Part shown: piece by piece, positions 1 to 9,881 of the stretch | How the letters are laid out: each line of letters begins with the position of its first letter | How positions within the stretch are numbered: the stretch's first letter is position 1 | Assembly: GCA_031771865.1 (NCBI GenBank) | Contig: JASISA010000041.1 | Coordinates: 1,860,001-1,924,000, forward strand | Direction of reading: 5' to 3' | Source: Nothophaeocryptopus gaeumannii | Taxonomy: Eukaryota; Ascomycota; Dothideomycetes; Mycosphaerellales; Mycosphaerellaceae | DNA: 64,000 nt | The notes under the pieces: model-generated | The model's input: the letters and a program-made list of their open reading frames with translations, nothing else | What the model was told of the DNA's origin: nothing | Database searches by the model: none | Position numbers and translations under genes: made by a program

Positions 1-615
1 GACGAAGTGATGTTTGACATCGAACTCGGCATTTGTGCTTCGGCTCTTCGGCGGTTCTTGGCACCTCAGTTCCACCGCTTCTCTCACGCGTCCTCCACCG
101 TTGCACGCTTCCGCTCCACCAGCTCCAGCGTTGTCGGGTGACCCAGTGTAACATGGAAGAGCGTACGTTTTGATAGACGGACAGCCATACCCCTCCTGTA
201 GGCGAACAGATGCTTAATGATCCTGTCAGAAGTCTAACATGCGGCCCGAGAATGCACTGTGCACAACCATTCCTCTTGCGGCGTCTTCTACACATCGGCC
301 ACGGCGTTTGCGGCTATGGAGACGGTTCGGTGCCGACTAGGACTGGTCGAGTCGCCAACTACGACGAAGAACCGCGGCACTGGCAGCATGCCGATCCTTT
401 GGATATACACGGTTACACCTTGCCGCGTCCCTCGCGTCCCTGCCCTTAGCTGCCACTTCAAAGCGAGGCTTGCAACCTTCTCACACCACCGGACTGAGGC
501 GAGATCGCGGTCGCTCATAGATATAGAGACTCTGCCATCCTGCTTTGCCTGTTTCTTATATCTTATCCTCCTCCACTTCCTTCCAACCCATACGACCAGA
601 GACCGAAAAACCACA
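1..615. other. Non-coding left edge and upstream region of acyl-CoA synthetase gene
   Basis: I see no convincing gene here. Open frames on both strands are short and resemble nothing I know. The last 100 bases before the ATG at 616 are pyrimidine rich, as is common in leaders of filamentous fungi. The stretch most likely holds the promoter and leader of the synthetase gene that follows. Confidence 0.5.
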
Positions 616-2381
616 ATGCCTTTCCTCGCCCAAGAGCACTTTCCATTGTCAAATCAAGACATTCTTTCATGGACGTTTGACAATCTAAAATACGACTGGG
701 ACGAACCTATCTATATCGACGCCTTGAACCCGAAGAGATCGATATCTGCTCGACAAGCACACAAGATAATAAGGCAATTAGCTGCTGGCTTCAAGGCGAT
801 TGGTGTCAAGAATGGCGACTGCGTATCGATACACTCGTTCAACGACATCTACTATCCGATCTTCTTCTTGGGTGTCATTGCAGCAGGAGCTGTTTACGCT
901 GGAACGAATCCTGGGTATACGCAACATGAGCTGACACATGTGAGTTGCTTTGCTGAAGCAGGGGTTTCAAAGAGTGGCTAACATGGGGATCGACAGACAA
1001 CCAAAATCGCGAAGGTGAAGTACATACTCACACAAGCACCACTGCTCCCAAACATCCTGAAAGCCGCAGAGGAGAACGGAATTTCAAAGAAGAATGTCAT
1101 AATATTCAACCCAGGCGACGAAACAGCACCCAAAGGATTCCTCCAATGGAACGATCTTCTGCAACACGGCGAGGAAGACTGGGTCCGCTTCGACGACTAT
1201 GAGTCCGCATACCGTACCGGAGCCGCGAGACTCTACAGCTCAGGAACGACAGGTCTCCCCAAAGCTGCAGAACTATCTCACCTCAACCTCACTGCTCAGC
1301 ACATGCTCGTCTACGAATCAAACCCCCGAGAATGGAAAGTAAGACGACTCATAGCATTACCAATGTTCCATGCAGCCACCGCTCCCTCTGCATTCTGCAC
1401 GCCACTTCGAAACGGAGACAAAGCATACGTGATGCCTCGATTCGAACTGGAGAAATGGTTCTGGGCACATCAGGAGTACGAAATTACCGATCTTGGCGCT
1501 GTACCTCCGATCGTGGTCCTGGCTATCAACAGCCCGCTCGCGAAGAAGTACAGCATGAAATCCTGCAAAGTCGGGCAATGCGGTGCTGCACCTCTTGACA
1601 AAGGCCCGCAAGCGCGAATGCAGGCTTTGATGGAGCCCGGAGCACCGTTCACGCAAGTTTGGGGAATGACGGAGACGAGTTGCGTAGCTACGAGACATAA
1701 GTATCCGGATGATGATCAGAGTGGCTCTGTTGGTCGGCCGATTCCAAATCTGGATACGAAGTTGGTCGACGATGATGGCAAGGATATCACAGATTACGAT
1801 GTGAGGGGCGAGCTCTGCGTGCGAGGACCGACCATCATCAAAGGCTACTTCGAGAATCCCGAAGCGAATGCCCGAGACTTCGACAGCGAAGGCTTCTTCC
1901 ACACTGGAGATATCGCTTACGTGGATGGAAAGACTGGGTGGTACTACATCGTGGATCGCAAGAAGGTATGGTACCCTATGACCCTCCCAATTTTGAAGGA
2001 TGATAATAGCTGACCCGTCCATAGGAACTCATAAAAGTCCGCGGCTTCCAAGTCGCACCTCCGGAACTCGAGGGCGTCCTTCTCGACCACCCCCAAATCG
2101 TCGACGCAGCTGTAATAGGCGTTCCCGACCACATCCGAGAAGGCGACGAGCTTCCGCGCGCATATATTGTTCGAAGGACAAAGGGCGGCAAGCCAACCAC
2201 AGAGGAAGTCAAAGAGTACGTCAAGGAGAAGCTAATTTACTACAAGAAGCTGGAAGGAGGAGTAGTGTTTGTTGATGCGATTCCGAAGAATGCGAGCGGG
2301 AAAATTCTGAAGAGGATTCTGAGGGAGCAAGCGAAGGAGGAGATGGCTGTTGAGGAAAGGAAAGTTGGCGCCAAGCTTTAG
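616..2381 (+). CDS. 4-coumarate-CoA ligase-like acyl-CoA synthetase, peroxisomal (AKL C-terminus)
   Basis: Adenylate-forming enzyme of the ANL family: it would activate a carboxylic acid (aryl or fatty acid) with ATP and then form the CoA thioester. Exons are 616-939, 997-1965 and 2025-2381, with GT-AG introns of 57 and 59 nt; the spliced product is 549 aa, normal for 4CL-like proteins. Visible motifs are the phosphate-binding loop SSGTTGLPK, the WGMTE segment, the GYFENPEA...TGD core motif and the hinge IVDRKKELIKVRGFQV; the splice at 1965/2025 falls inside this last motif, which supports the model. The final KIL-K region before the C-terminus fits the catalytic lysine context. The last three residues are AKL, a peroxisomal targeting type 1 signal, as in many plant and fungal 4CL-like enzymes. 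The substrate cannot be told from sequence. The start at 616 gives a typical N-terminus; longer upstream frames do not. Confidence 0.93.
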
Positions 2382-3089
2382 TGAAGTGAAGGTGAAGAGA
2401 GCTCGACGTTTCAACCTCACCCCTCATCCAGACACCGGGATCGCTCCTTTGCATTGCCTGCTCCTTGCAATAGGAGACTCTTGTAGAGCATGGTCCCATC
2501 GTATCGTCCTGCGCACGAAGATAGATTTCCGGTAACTGGTATCTCCGTCGCAGCGCGCAGCAGCTCCTCGGTCTGTGGGAGTCAAGGGTTCGCAGTGGCT
2601 GGAACAGGATTATTAGCAGCAATACGAGCGTACGAAATATGGTCGGAAGGTTTCAGACTCCTGATAATGTTCGTGTTCATGGTGCTTGAGGGATCAGCAG
2701 TGTTTGGTAACATTTAGCGCAATGTGGAAGGCACTGTCGAGAGTGCATCGTTGCGAGGCACCTCGAATGGACCTCAAGAAGGGGTATATAATTAATTTGG
2801 AGTTCGATGTCGAGTGGAGCGCTTGTCGTTATTCAAGTCGTCCTGATAATCTTCGGACGCCTTGCACATGCATTCGCGGCCTTTCTTCCACCACGAAGCT
2901 TAGCTATAGCCGTTCATAGATCGTGTAGAGAATCTGGACTTGCCATGTCTCGTGTCAACATCGGCGCTTGGGAAACTTCGGGACCATCTTCCACGACATA
3001 TATATGACCTCGCTCCAGGCAAAGAGACGAGTGAACAAGACATTCGCACTCGACATTCCACTACTTACCACGACAACACCTCCATCGAA
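2382..3089. other. Intergenic; TATA-like elements before the small secreted protein gene
   Basis: No gene supported. Two AT-rich TATA-like stretches are visible, GTATATAATTAA near 2784 and CATATATATGA near 2998; the second lies about 90 bases before the ATG at 3090 and is the better promoter candidate. Confidence 0.35.
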
Positions 3090-3506
3090 ATGAAGCCAAC
3101 CGGAATCCTCCCCGCCCTCCCTCTCGCCGTCTCGGCCGTCCAGACAACCTTCGGAGGATGCACCTACAGCAAGCTCAGCGTTGAGCCTTGGTACAACTGC
3201 AACGACCTGAACGGCGGTGTCGATAGGTCGTGGGCAGTGTGGCCAATGAACCTACAGCTTTCTGAGAATGTTGGCTGATTTCCAGTAGCAGTCATCCGAA
3301 GCGATTGCTACGAAGGCATCTTTCAACCGCGCAAACTTCAACTCGAAGAAGACATCGCCGGCTTGCAAGGGGCACATGAAGCCGGGAAGGCGTCGCAGTA
3401 ATGGCAGGCGCAGCAAACAGATGATGTATGTCTTTCTAAGGCCTTCGGCACTGGACCCGGGAATGTGATGTCGCTTCTGGACACCTTGCGTAGCCGCAGC
3501 TTCTAA
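3090..3506 (+). CDS. Small putatively secreted protein, three exons (effector-like candidate)
   Basis: I do not recognise the family. Proposed exons are 3090-3236, 3289-3425 and 3494-3506 (98 aa). The N-terminus has the look of a signal peptide: MKPTG followed by a hydrophobic LPALPLAVSAV core. The mature part is short, basic toward the end (GRRRSNGRRSK) and holds three cysteines (GGC, YNC, PAC). Intron 2 has a textbook GTATGT donor at 3426 and a TAG acceptor at 3493; only the reading frame chosen for exon 2 stays open into it, since the other two frames hit stops. Intron 1 (3237-3288) has a weaker GTGTGG donor, a GGCTGAT branch-like site and tandem acceptors at 3285, 3288 and 3291, so one residue is uncertain. 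A TATA-like box lies about 90 bases upstream. Size and secretion signal fit a fungal effector or small secreted protein, but no function can be assigned. Confidence 0.45.
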
Positions 3507-3705
3507 ATATCTGGTCCGGATGTATACAACCTCAGACTTGTGTCGACCTCATGCAGCTCGTGACTGCATCAATGTTGTAGCATAGAAAAGCCTCGGGTAC
3601 CAATTTCAGCCTCTTTGTCCAGACACCTTGTTTCATTTGACAACATGATCGAAGCTCTTCGGACACATCCATGCTTGTAGTTAACCCCTCCTCGGTCAAG
3701 CGACT

Positions 3706-4230
3706 TCATGCTTCTCCAACGACAGGCGGCCGCCCGGCAAGATATGGCAGAATTTGGCCCCCTCGGTGCCCTCGATGTGGTCGAACTGGTCGTGGAGGTC
3801 GATCGTACCGTCTCGATCGTATGTACGTAACATCTCCTGTCTCAGGATCGATTGTGGCAGAAAACCCCGGTGTACGAGTAGGTCTGGGCCTGGGGAGCGG
3901 TGGGTGTCGTGCTCGTGGAGATGAAGCGATAGATGATGTTGGTGAGTATGATCCGCCACGGCGAGAGGCTACGCAGCACCACAGGATTCCTAGTAAGAGA
4001 ATAGCACCCAGTACACCACCCAGTACCCCTCCAATCTGTGCGGGCGTGAGGCCGTTGGAGCTGGAGCGCGATACCGTAGCTGTCGAAGCTGAACTTGTAG
4101 TCGATGCCGGGGTCTGGGCGATGTTGATGACAGTCACCAGAGTCGAAGTCGGACGACCAATGGTTAATGTCACCAAGTTGGATGGAGATGAAGCCGGTGT
4201 CTTCGTCAGATACGGCGTGGGGTTGGACAT
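3706..4230 (-). CDS. Single-pass membrane protein with Ser/Thr-rich N-terminus and basic Pro/Arg-rich tail
   Basis: Single-exon frame of 174 aa. The first 65 residues are rich in Ser, Thr, Ala and Pro. A transmembrane helix follows at about 66-88 (IGGVLGGVLGAILLLGILWC) with CC at its cytoplasmic end. The rest is a tail rich in Arg and Pro with a DPETGDVTYIRSRRYDRPPR stretch. This layout recurs in fungal membrane proteins related to Mid2/WSC-type sensors, but no extracellular domain or obvious N-terminal signal peptide is present, so it would be a signal-anchor protein, or a first exon is missing. The function is unknown. Coding reality rests on the clean TM segment with flanking composition. 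Confidence 0.6.
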   Translation of the reverse strand: MSNPTPYLTKTPASSPSNLVTLTIGRPTSTLVTVINIAQTPASTTSSASTATVSRSSSNGLTPAQIGGVLGGVLGAILLLGILWCCVASRRGGSYSPTSSIASSPRARHPPLPRPRPTRTPGFSATIDPETGDVTYIRSRRYDRPPRPVRPHRGHRGGQILPYLAGRPPVVGEA

Positions 4231-4895
4231 GGATCAGATCATCCCGGTTCCGGCCCGCAACTTCTTCTCCACGAAGTAAATAATGTTGACAACATGAGTG
4301 CATCTACCATGCTCGAATGGACTCTGCGGCTTCGAAAGACTTGAAGCACATGTATACAATTCAATGAGGAGGCTGGAGCTCGGCGTGAATACCAAGCTAA
4401 GGTCGCATAGGCTTCTCGATTCCTTGCCCAGGACGGCCAGTAGCGAGCGGCGCAGTGGGGGCCATGCGGCGCTACATGTCCCACGGTCTGCGAGTGCGGC
4501 TGGCTAGGCGATGGTCAGGCTGGCCTCGTGGAAGACTCAGCCGCGAAGAATCGTGTCCTCGAGCTGTCAGTCAAGCGTTGCAGGAGCCGACCATGAAGAC
4601 TACCATACACTACTACGATGGAGCGGTTTTGATGCGAACATGGAGCGAGGCCACTGTCATCTAAGCCGCTCTGCTTCCTGACGTCTCTCGTTGCACACCA
4701 GGAGTTTCGGTGCGCCAGTGGCAACTACGATGCTGCGTATGCGGAACAATATCAGAACTAGGTCCTTGCACAAATGTAACACCGCCAATTCCTAGGAAGA
4801 GAACACCGCTTTGTGTGGCGTGTTTCGCTTGCGGCCTCGGCGTACGAACCACGCTGCCTATCACAAACAAGAGGATCTGGATAAGGAGCGCCAGA
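4231..4895. other. Intergenic between divergent genes
   Basis: No separate gene supported. The frame of the TPR gene stays open upstream to an ATG at 4710, so 4710-4895 may be translated as a cysteine-rich extension or be leader. The remainder probably holds both divergent promoters. Confidence 0.35.
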
Positions 4896-6650
4896 ATGAA
4901 GGATCCTTGGGATATACTGGACGAGGCCGACCAGACATGGCGAGACGGGAATGAGGCTTTGATTGAAGATAAGCTTGCTAGAGCACATGATCTCTTCAGC
5001 AAAGCACTCAGGCTGGGCCGAAGTTGCCTCCAGGAGAAGGATCTGCTCGCCGAAGTTCGAGTACGCATAGCCGACTATCGCGAGGACTTGGCTGTCTGTT
5101 GCTATCGACAGGAGGAATATGACGAGGCGGAGCGTATCGACCGAAGAACTCTACAACTGCTGGGATCATGGGTCTCGGAATTTGGTCCAGAGCACAAACA
5201 GACTGTACGTGTTCGCCATAACCTTGCTCGTGATCTTTCAGCCATACACGGCCGCAGCCAAGAGTTTACGGCGAAACTGGACGAAGCCATACGACTCCAT
5301 CGTGAGAATCTCAGGATTCGGCGCCAAACGAGTGCGCAGGAAGACCTTGTGGAGACGCAGTCCAGCTTGGCTTACGACCTGGCGGAGCGAAGTAGGTATT
5401 CCAAAGATCAAACAGCTGTCAAGGCCTTTGTTCTTGAGGCAGCATCTCTGGGAAAGCGGGTGCTTGAGGGCAGGAAGCAGACATGTTCCGATCCAGAAGA
5501 CCGCCTCGTGCTCGAAGCGAGACATAACTATGCGACGACGCTCTTTCTCTTGGAGAAGTACAACCAGGCCAAGAAATTGTTTGAGAAAAACTTGGCCTTG
5601 ATTGGCAAGCACGAATTATCGGAAGAATACGGCTTGAAGCAAATGAGTGAAAGTACCAAAGGCTTCCTCACATCGTGTTCGATGGAAAACGGTGGCAGTG
5701 CTGAACATGCCTCTCAGCCTTCAGCAGCAGTAGGCGCATCAACAACAACGAGAGACCTTGAACAAGCCTCTCAGTATGATGATCGGCCTTCCAGCATTTC
5801 TATTGTCAATCAATCGTCGGCTGGTTTCAACAAACCCGTGGGAGGCGAACTGGAGACACCGGCAGCAGTCAGCAATCTTCCAACGCCAGGTGCAGGCATT
5901 GACAGCGCACCTCCACACGCGGAGCAAGCCTCCAGCATTGCTCTCGTCGTTCCGGAGTCAGTCGATCAGCCACCATCATCTACCGAGGAGTCCGAGAGTC
6001 CAAGCGAGAATGAACTATCAAAATACGATAAGGAGCCACCCGGGTCTTGGCCAGACGATGCTTCGAGCAACGACGACAGCACACTGGCCTCTTTGATCCA
6101 AGCAATCACACGTGATGAGTCTTCAGCTTCTGTTCTCACCTCAACAATGAACAGCCATACAACTGAGGGAGAGCGGACATGCGGAGAGCCTCCCCCTGAT
6201 GCTGGCGTCATGGTCGAGGTATCGACGCTTGCTACAAGCCTCGAAGACACCCGCCGTCACAGTGGCAATCGGCCGGCGGATGAAGAAACTGCCACTCACG
6301 TGTTCGATGTTGGCCCTACTTCAAATCTCCTTGAGGAATTCGTGATCGAAGCAGCTCACCCACCACAAGATCACACCGATCAGACGGAGCAAGATCCTGC
6401 GTCAATGGAGATCGTGGTCAATGAAGAGCCTGCCGAGACCAATGCTGTGCGACAAGTCGTCAACGGAGGATTTCCGCCTAATGTGCACCACCAGGCCACT
6501 GTTGCAAATGATTCTGCCAATCAGCACAATGGAGATATTCACGCTACCAGCGTGGTGTACAACTACTATTACTACTATGGATCTCCAGCGCCGTCGCCGT
6601 CGCCGTCGCCGGCACCATCCACAGAGCCTCAAAGGCAAGAGCCAACTTGA
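4896..6650 (+). CDS. Tetratricopeptide-repeat (kinesin-light-chain-like) protein with long disordered tail
   Basis: Single exon; 584 aa from the ATG at 4896 (MKDPWDIL), or 646 aa if the in-frame ATG at 4710 is used. I prefer 4896 because the helical repeat part begins directly after it. About residues 5-260 are TPR-like helices with features such as YRQEEYDEAERI, LHRENLRIRR and EARHNYATTLFLLEKYNQAK, resembling the spacing in kinesin light chain/TPR_10 proteins. The remainder is low-complexity, acidic and Ser/Thr/Pro rich, ending with a run of five tyrosines and a Pro-Ser repeat encoded by a CGTCGC-type repeat. In fungi such TPR blocks often belong to NLR-like or HET-associated proteins, but no nucleotide-binding or effector domain is attached here. 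It is likely a scaffold; partners are unknown. Confidence 0.7.
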   Translation: MKDPWDILDEADQTWRDGNEALIEDKLARAHDLFSKALRLGRSCLQEKDLLAEVRVRIADYREDLAVCCYRQEEYDEAERIDRRTLQLLGSWVSEFGPEHKQTVRVRHNLARDLSAIHGRSQEFTAKLDEAIRLHRENLRIRRQTSAQEDLVETQSSLAYDLAERSRYSKDQTAVKAFVLEAASLGKRVLEGRKQTCSDPEDRLVLEARHNYATTLFLLEKYNQAKKLFEKNLALIGKHELSEEYGLKQMSESTKGFLTSCSMENGGSAEHASQPSAAVGASTTTRDLEQASQYDDRPSSISIVNQSSAGFNKPVGGELETPAAVSNLPTPGAGIDSAPPHAEQASSIALVVPESVDQPPSSTEESESPSENELSKYDKEPPGSWPDDASSNDDSTLASLIQAITRDESSASVLTSTMNSHTTEGERTCGEPPPDAGVMVEVSTLATSLEDTRRHSGNRPADEETATHVFDVGPTSNLLEEFVIEAAHPPQDHTDQTEQDPASMEIVVNEEPAETNAVRQVVNGGFPPNVHHQATVANDSANQHNGDIHATSVVYNYYYYYGSPAPSPSPSPAPSTEPQRQEPT

Positions 6651-7083
6651 GCTTCAGCGTGCGCAACTCACAATAGAAGAAGACGGCTGGCAGGCAATCA
6701 GCGGTCGACCTGAACTCCAAGGCCCTCCCGCCTCTCATGTTGAGTACTATGCTCACCACATCGCATGAGACATTATCCGGATCAACTCCATCCGTTCTCG
6801 CGAGAGGAAGGAGATGTGCAACACCCTCAGAGGTCACTCATCTTCCGATCTGTTCGGATCTCCCGTCGCCTAGCTTGTTGTCGAGTTTCGACGATCGAGA
6901 TGTGCCTATACTACATGCCCGTAATCTTATTCCCGGCGCTGACTAATGCGAGGTCCAGCCTCTGAAATGTCATTACAAGAACCGACCTGCGACATGTTCC
7001 AGTGGGCTATCAACACTTGCACACTCCTCTTGGAAGCTTAAACATCACATGCGCGTGTGCCACTGCCTAGAGCACCGCGCAAG
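6651..7083. other. Intergenic
   Basis: I see no gene or clear element. The stretch probably contains the 3' end of the TPR gene and the promoter of the GST gene. Confidence 0.3.
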
Positions 7084-7758
7084 ATGTCCTACATCTTGCA
7101 CACCAACTACCAATCCACATGCTCTGGCCGCCTCCGCATTGCGCTGAACCTTAAGGGCCTGAAGTACGAAGCTGCTACGGTGAGCTTTGTCAAAAACGAG
7201 CAGCACTCAGCGGCCTACAGCGCTATCAATGCTGCACAGACTGTACCGACCCTACGAGCTGCGGATGGCTCCGTCGTATTCACACAATCACTTGCAGCTT
7301 TGGAATACCTGGATCAACAACATCCATCTCCGTCCTTGCTACCTTCTGATGCCATCGGAAAGGCACAAGTACGCTCGTTGGCGTACATACTGGCAGTGGA
7401 TGTCCAGCCTCTCACTAGCACCCGGATCATGAAGCGCACCAAGCTGCGTTGCTCATCTGAACCTGACTATTGGCTTCGAGAGATGTATGTGAGAGGGTTC
7501 AAGATCTACGAAGAGCAGATGGCCGTTACAGTTGGGAGATACTCGTTTGGAGATTCTATCACCATGGCTGATATCTGTCTCGTGCCAATGGTCTGGAAGG
7601 CATTGAGCTATGCCATTGATGTTGAGAAGATGTTTCCAACGATTTGGATGGTGTATCTGGAAATGAGTAAGGAAGATGCTGTGATCAAGGCACAATGGAA
7701 GAATCAACCGGACTGCCCACTCGAAGTGGAAGACCCAGCCATAACCAGAAGCTCTTAA
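7084..7758 (+). CDS. maiA: Zeta-class glutathione S-transferase / maleylacetoacetate isomerase
   Basis: Single exon, 224 aa, the usual length of the family. Maleylacetoacetate isomerase turns maleylacetoacetate into fumarylacetoacetate with glutathione in Phe/Tyr breakdown. The N-terminal thioredoxin-like half carries the zeta signature as STCSGRLRIAL at residues 11-21 (first Ser and Cys are the glutathione-activating positions), the cis-proline TVPTL, and the SLAALEYLDQQHP helix. The all-helical C-terminal half has GDSITMADICLVP, the N-capping motif of GST_C domains. The frame has an upstream start at 7057, but the ATG at 7084 gives the canonical MSYILHTNYQ opening. Other tyrosine-degradation genes (homogentisate dioxygenase, fumarylacetoacetase), often clustered with it in fungi, are not next to it here, so a different zeta-GST role is possible. 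Confidence 0.88.
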   Translation: MSYILHTNYQSTCSGRLRIALNLKGLKYEAATVSFVKNEQHSAAYSAINAAQTVPTLRAADGSVVFTQSLAALEYLDQQHPSPSLLPSDAIGKAQVRSLAYILAVDVQPLTSTRIMKRTKLRCSSEPDYWLREMYVRGFKIYEEQMAVTVGRYSFGDSITMADICLVPMVWKALSYAIDVEKMFPTIWMVYLEMSKEDAVIKAQWKNQPDCPLEVEDPAITRSS

Positions 7759-7908
7759 GATATCGAAGACATTTGAAGAAGAAGAAGATGATGATAATGA
7801 TGATTCAGAACTCCATTCTACTGCTCACGAACACATGACAGAACCGCAACATCTGACTCTCCACGATTGCTCTCATCCTAATCAACTCCTCAATCAGTCA
7901 AGTCTTCC

Positions 7909-8294
7909 TTACAGCAGACACGCCACATCCCGTCCCGTAAACTGCTTAATCGCCTCCGAAACATTCACATCCTGACAAAACACCGCTTGATTAAAATTGA
8001 ACGTCGCAGTTCCACCTCCCTGACCGCACACGGAGTTTGTGATGGCTCCGCTGCCTGGGACGTTGGGAATGATGGTTTCGAAGTTGCCGCGGTCTCCGCA
8101 GTTGGTGTTGTCGAGTGTTACGTCGTAGAAGAGGAAGAGGAAACTACTTGAGAAGTGTTTGAAAAGGCGTAGTACGCGGGAGATATGGCCTGAGCTTACT
8201 TGCTGATGGAACAGCTATCGGCTGCTTGCACGAGTGTGCGCATGGGGAGGGAGGAAACTGCTGAGAGGGCAGCGGTAGAGGAGTTTTTGAACAT
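7909..8294 (-). CDS. Small cysteine-containing, putatively secreted protein, two exons
   Basis: Proposed exons 8294-8200 and 8143-7909, joined by a 56-nt intron with a GTAAGC donor and TAG acceptor (a second acceptor three bases earlier is also in frame); product 109 aa. The N-terminus (MFKNSSTAALSAVSSLPMRTL) is weakly signal-like. The C-terminal exon reads without interruption through NTNCGDRGNFETIIPNV, NSVCGQGGGTATFNFNQ, VFCQDVNV and FTGRDVACLL, giving regularly spaced cysteines (five in all, counting SCS in exon 1) and N-glycosylation sites. I do not recognise the family, but the pattern is typical of fungal secreted cysteine-rich proteins. The start is uncertain; a further 5' exon carrying a better signal peptide is possible. 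Confidence 0.5.
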
Positions 8295-8757
8295 GATGCA
8301 TGTCGTGATCGATATGTGCCACGCTGAAGAAGTATGAACAATCAGCAGATCATGTCCTACTAGATTTCTCTGACTTCCAGCGTCGGGGACGATTTGGGCT
8401 CTGTAATGGCGAGATCTATGTCGAGCGCAATGGAGACCATGAGTGCTCAGTCGTGGTGATTCAGGTGAGGGCTTTGCTGTGGGTCGTCATTGCTGACGTT
8501 GTATGATCGTGCAGGTACGCCAGCTATTATGCGTCTCTAAATGACGGTGCCACTACTGTGAACTTGGATGTGGCTACTGCTATGGCTACTGCTGTGGCTA
8601 CTCCTGCGATCAGCGCGTAAGCAGAGAAGAACGGGTGTGAGTTGGAGATATGATGCGCAAAGGATGGACTGGGCAGGCGTGCGAAAAGCGATGGGTGAGG
8701 TGCACTAGAAGTCAATGTTTGGTATCACAGTTGTTCGATGGATTTCTCCCAAGCGTC
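8295..8757. other. Intergenic with gene-like fragment
   Basis: A plus-strand stretch at about 8478-8527 looks exactly like a fungal intron (GTGAGG donor, GCTGAC branch, GTGCAG acceptor). The flanks read as short peptides in both directions, and an Ala/Thr/Val repeat (GCTACTGC units, about 8568-8606) follows. I could not assemble a complete gene on either strand. Confidence 0.25.
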
Positions 8758-9606
8758 TCAGAGTCTTGGTTTAGTCCATACAGGCTTCCTCTTTTCTTGA
8801 AACGCCTTCAGACCCTCCTTCATATTCTCGCCTTTCTGAAGTTCCGTCCATTGTCGAGAACCGCTGACCCTTGTCGCTTCAACAACATCCGCTGTTGTCC
8901 ACCCTTCCCTCAGCATCGCCCGAGTGCAGATGACGGAGTCTGGACTTTTGTCCGCGATCTCAGAAGCCCATTTGACAGCTTCATCCATCAAGTCTCCTTG
9001 CTTGACAATCTTATTGACAAGACCCCACTCATGTGCTTTCTTTGCATCAATGACCTTGCCGCTAAGAGCAAATTCCGACGCACGCTGAAGTCCTAGCGTT
9101 CTGATCAATCTTGGTAAAGCTCCTGCGTACGGTGCAATGCCGCGATTTATTTCAACGAGGCCAAATGTAGCATGCTCAGCAGCGATTACAATATCGCAAT
9201 TGATGACGTTCTCGCAGCCTCCGCCGAGAGCCATGCCGTTCACAGCTGCGATGAAGGGCTTCTTGCCGTATCTGTTGCTGAGTGCTTCGGCGCCCTCCAC
9301 ATTTCCTGGGCCCATGTTTGTTGTTTCCTTTCCGGCAGCTGCAGCTGCAGCCACGTTGGCATTCCATTCTTTCAGGTCTGCTCCAGTGGAGAAGGCCTTC
9401 TTGCCAGCTCCGGTTATGATGGCTACGGTTAGGTTTGGCTCTGCGTCGAACCATCGGAAGACAGCTGTGAGCTCCAAAATAGCAGCTCGATTTGTGCAAT
9501 TCATGTGTTCTTCTCGGGACATGGTCATTAACAGGACACGAGGGGCTGGGAAGGAGAGCTTGAGGAAAGATGTCTCAGGAGGTTTTGTGGCAAGATTGGC
9601 CGACAT
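8758..9606 (-). CDS. Enoyl-CoA hydratase/isomerase (crotonase) family protein
   Basis: Crotonase-fold enzyme, probably hydrating 2-enoyl-CoA in fatty-acid or branched-chain acid oxidation. From the ATG at 9606 it is 282 aa; the frame stays open to an ATG at 9702 (314 aa), adding an Arg-rich segment (MYIHRHRSLIRHLRF) that resembles a mitochondrial presequence. The oxyanion-hole segment AFSTGADLKEW, the AAVNGMALGGGCENV loop and the FGLVEINRGIAPYAGALPRL loop are all present, and both glutamates used by true hydratases (in GGGCE and in VEI) are retained. The C-terminus is PRL, which fits the loose PTS1 consensus, so the short form may be peroxisomal and the long form mitochondrial. The gene has no introns. 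The exact substrate is unknown. Confidence 0.9.
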   Translation of the reverse strand: MSANLATKPPETSFLKLSFPAPRVLLMTMSREEHMNCTNRAAILELTAVFRWFDAEPNLTVAIITGAGKKAFSTGADLKEWNANVAAAAAAGKETTNMGPGNVEGAEALSNRYGKKPFIAAVNGMALGGGCENVINCDIVIAAEHATFGLVEINRGIAPYAGALPRLIRTLGLQRASEFALSGKVIDAKKAHEWGLVNKIVKQGDLMDEAVKWASEIADKSPDSVICTRAMLREGWTTADVVEATRVSGSRQWTELQKGENMKEGLKAFQEKRKPVWTKPRL

Positions 9607-9881
9607 TGTGTATGGATTGGGGAAGTGTGAAGAGAGAGCACTGAAAGTTGGAGACATGAATCTTAGATGTCGGATCAAGGATCTATGTCGATGAATGTAC
9701 AATTCAGAGCGTTGTTGCGAAAGCGCAGAGAAGAGGAGGCCCGAGGAGGAAGAGAGGTACAGGGTAAGGCTACACTTGCCTCACTTGATGTCTGTGCACC
9801 AAGTGGGGCCCTCAAGCGCGAACTCTATTTCTACGCGCCGACGCGTCCTTCCGACTTCCTTTCCATCACGTCCATGGGAAG

